Part shown: positions 29,481 through 30,369 of the stretch, in pieces | Numbering within the stretch: the stretch's first letter is position 1 | How the letters are laid out: every line of letters begins with the position of its first letter | DNA from: Tetmemena sp. SeJ-2015 | Taxonomy: Eukaryota; Ciliophora; Spirotrichea; Sporadotrichida; Oxytrichidae | Direction: 5' to 3' | NCBI GenBank assembly: GCA_027382625.1 | Contig: JAJKFJ010019187.1 | Span: 1 to 30,369, forward strand | DNA: 30,369 bases | Made by a program: the position numbers and the translations under genes | The notes under the pieces: generated by a model | What the model saw: the letters and a program-made list of their open reading frames with translations, nothing else | Databases searched by the model: none | Told to the model about the DNA's origin: nothing

Positions 29481-29785
29481 GCCAGCCTCCTGTATTACAT
29501 TAACTGATTGGGATAAGACTAACTTAGCACTTAATAAGTAGAAACAGCTTTTTAAGTAGTAGCTTTATTTTAATCATCTTAAATTCATGCGAAAATAAAT
29601 TTGTGAGATGGTTAAATGTTACGAATAATGGAATAGTATTATACATTTATCGTTTGATTTTTGAAATTGTAAAAACTATATTAAGAATGTAGTTAATAAC
29701 GTAATGGGAATTAAAAAATAATAAATAGGGCCAATAGGGAACCCATCCATTAGATATATAACTGTGAGTCTTAATATCAATAAGG
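29481..29785. other. spacer upstream of the last recognised gene R block
   Basis: AT-rich; nothing assigned. May hold further 5' IES or the gene R 5' flank. Confidence 0.35.
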
Positions 29786-30212
29786 CATTATAGCTGAGAA
29801 TTTAATAAAAAAGAGAATTAAATTAATAAATAAATTAATAAATTTAAAATCCTAGGCAGTTGAAGTGTGAGATTATGGGTTTAAATTATTACCATTCGAT
29901 TAAGCATGAAATTATAAGCAACTTTCATCCTTGCAACTTCTTCGTAGGAGGCTTGTGTAAAGAGTTACCTCAGTCACAAATTTTTTTATTTGGTTAATTT
30001 CTTGGTTCGGAGTCATAGACATCAATCAATATCTCTTCACTGGTCCCTCCTATCGTAATGGTGGAAGAACAAACTCATCTTATAATTTGAACAGCTATCG
30101 AACAAGCCCCATATTGGACTACCTTCTTTACAATTTAACGGCCAACATTTTACAACTCTTCATTTATTATTTTAATTAATTCCGATTTTCATTTAAATTT
30201 TAACTATAATAA
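29786..30212. repeat. 430-bp repeat, copy B (recurs at 21893-22313)
   Basis: Left end ATTATAGCTGAGAATTTAA (29787-29805) resembles the reverse complement of the right end (TTAAATTTTAACTATAAT near 30191-30210), i.e. imperfect terminal inverted repeats of about 18 bp. A minus-strand run reading VCSSTITIGGTSEEILIDVY (about 30080-30020) looks coding and ends in TGA, as in copy A. It is either a small non-autonomous element or a duplicated coding block next to gene R. Confidence 0.55.
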
Positions 30213-30369
30213 GCCAAATTATAAATAAAGGCATATGTTATATTAACTTACATCACGTTAAAAATTTTAGTAATGGAGAATTTTTCTCTCGTATATCTCT
30301 ACGCCCACTTATTAAATTTCTATCTTAATAATTCCCAGAGCCCACCCACCACCCTCGGCGTGCAAAATA
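30213..30369. other. right edge, last 40 bases unusually GC-rich
   Basis: AT-rich until about 30330, then a C-rich run (CCCAGAGCCCACCCACCACC) reaching the window end. The composition matches the start of a coding block of the next gene, cut by the window; strand and identity cannot be told. Confidence 0.3.

Noticed and set aside
1..30369. Telomere repeats (C4A4/G4T4) or a telomere-bearing transposon
   Set aside because: No tandem C4A4 or G4T4 units were seen; short runs such as the GGGGAAAA at the very start are isolated.
1..30369. CRISPR array, tRNA or rRNA genes
   Set aside because: No regularly spaced repeats and no cloverleaf or rRNA-like conserved stretch was recognised.

Overview
This window looks like germline (micronuclear) DNA of a spirotrich, hypotrich-type ciliate (Oxytricha/Stylonychia relatives). 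Three observations support this. In-frame TAA and TAG stand where glutamine is expected, for example before the conserved P in the GH16 stretch NWQP, while TGA ends every complete gene. Most genes are cut into short, relatively GC-rich coding blocks (MDSs) separated by very AT-rich spacers (IESs). At almost every block edge a 4-13 bp direct repeat (pointer) lies at both ends of the spacer, and removing the spacer plus one pointer copy restores the codon phase.

Layout. (1) 1-9482, plus: the 3' part of a split gene, here called L1, coding at least 884 residues with a transmembrane helix and a short tail. (2) 10006-17252, plus: a complete split paralogue, L2, of 21 MDSs and 20 IESs. Its spliced length is 2745 nt, exactly 915 codons including the stop. 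L1 and L2 share a repeat pattern ([IV]-x-[IV]-[YF]-S-D-[VA] ... [IV]-P-C ... [DN]-A-x-Y-[ST]) that I do not recognise from any named family. (3) 18100-23324, minus: three GH16 beta-glucanase genes. The outer two (18100-19046 and 22351-23324) are scrambled, with blocks in germline order A-C-B-D. The middle one (19315-20103) is uninterrupted. (4) about 20321-21507, plus: gene M, a hydrophilic protein of unknown function. (5) 23865 to about 29480, minus: gene R, a very large ciliate-type membrane protein with cysteine-containing Ig/cadherin-like ectodomains, several transmembrane segments and a Q-rich cytoplasmic tail. (6) Repeats: the two scrambled GH16 loci belong to one duplication, and the second copy carries an extra segment of about 430 bp that recurs at 29.8-30.2 kb.

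Together the window shows surface or secreted proteins (L1, L2, R) and secreted glucan-degrading enzymes (GH16 x3) that can be expressed only after developmental DNA elimination and, for two GH16 genes, after block reordering. I saw no tRNA, rRNA, CRISPR array, bacterial operon or complete transposon. IES intervals below exclude both pointer copies. All assemblies are inferred by eye from this sequence alone; macronuclear sequence or RNA would settle them.
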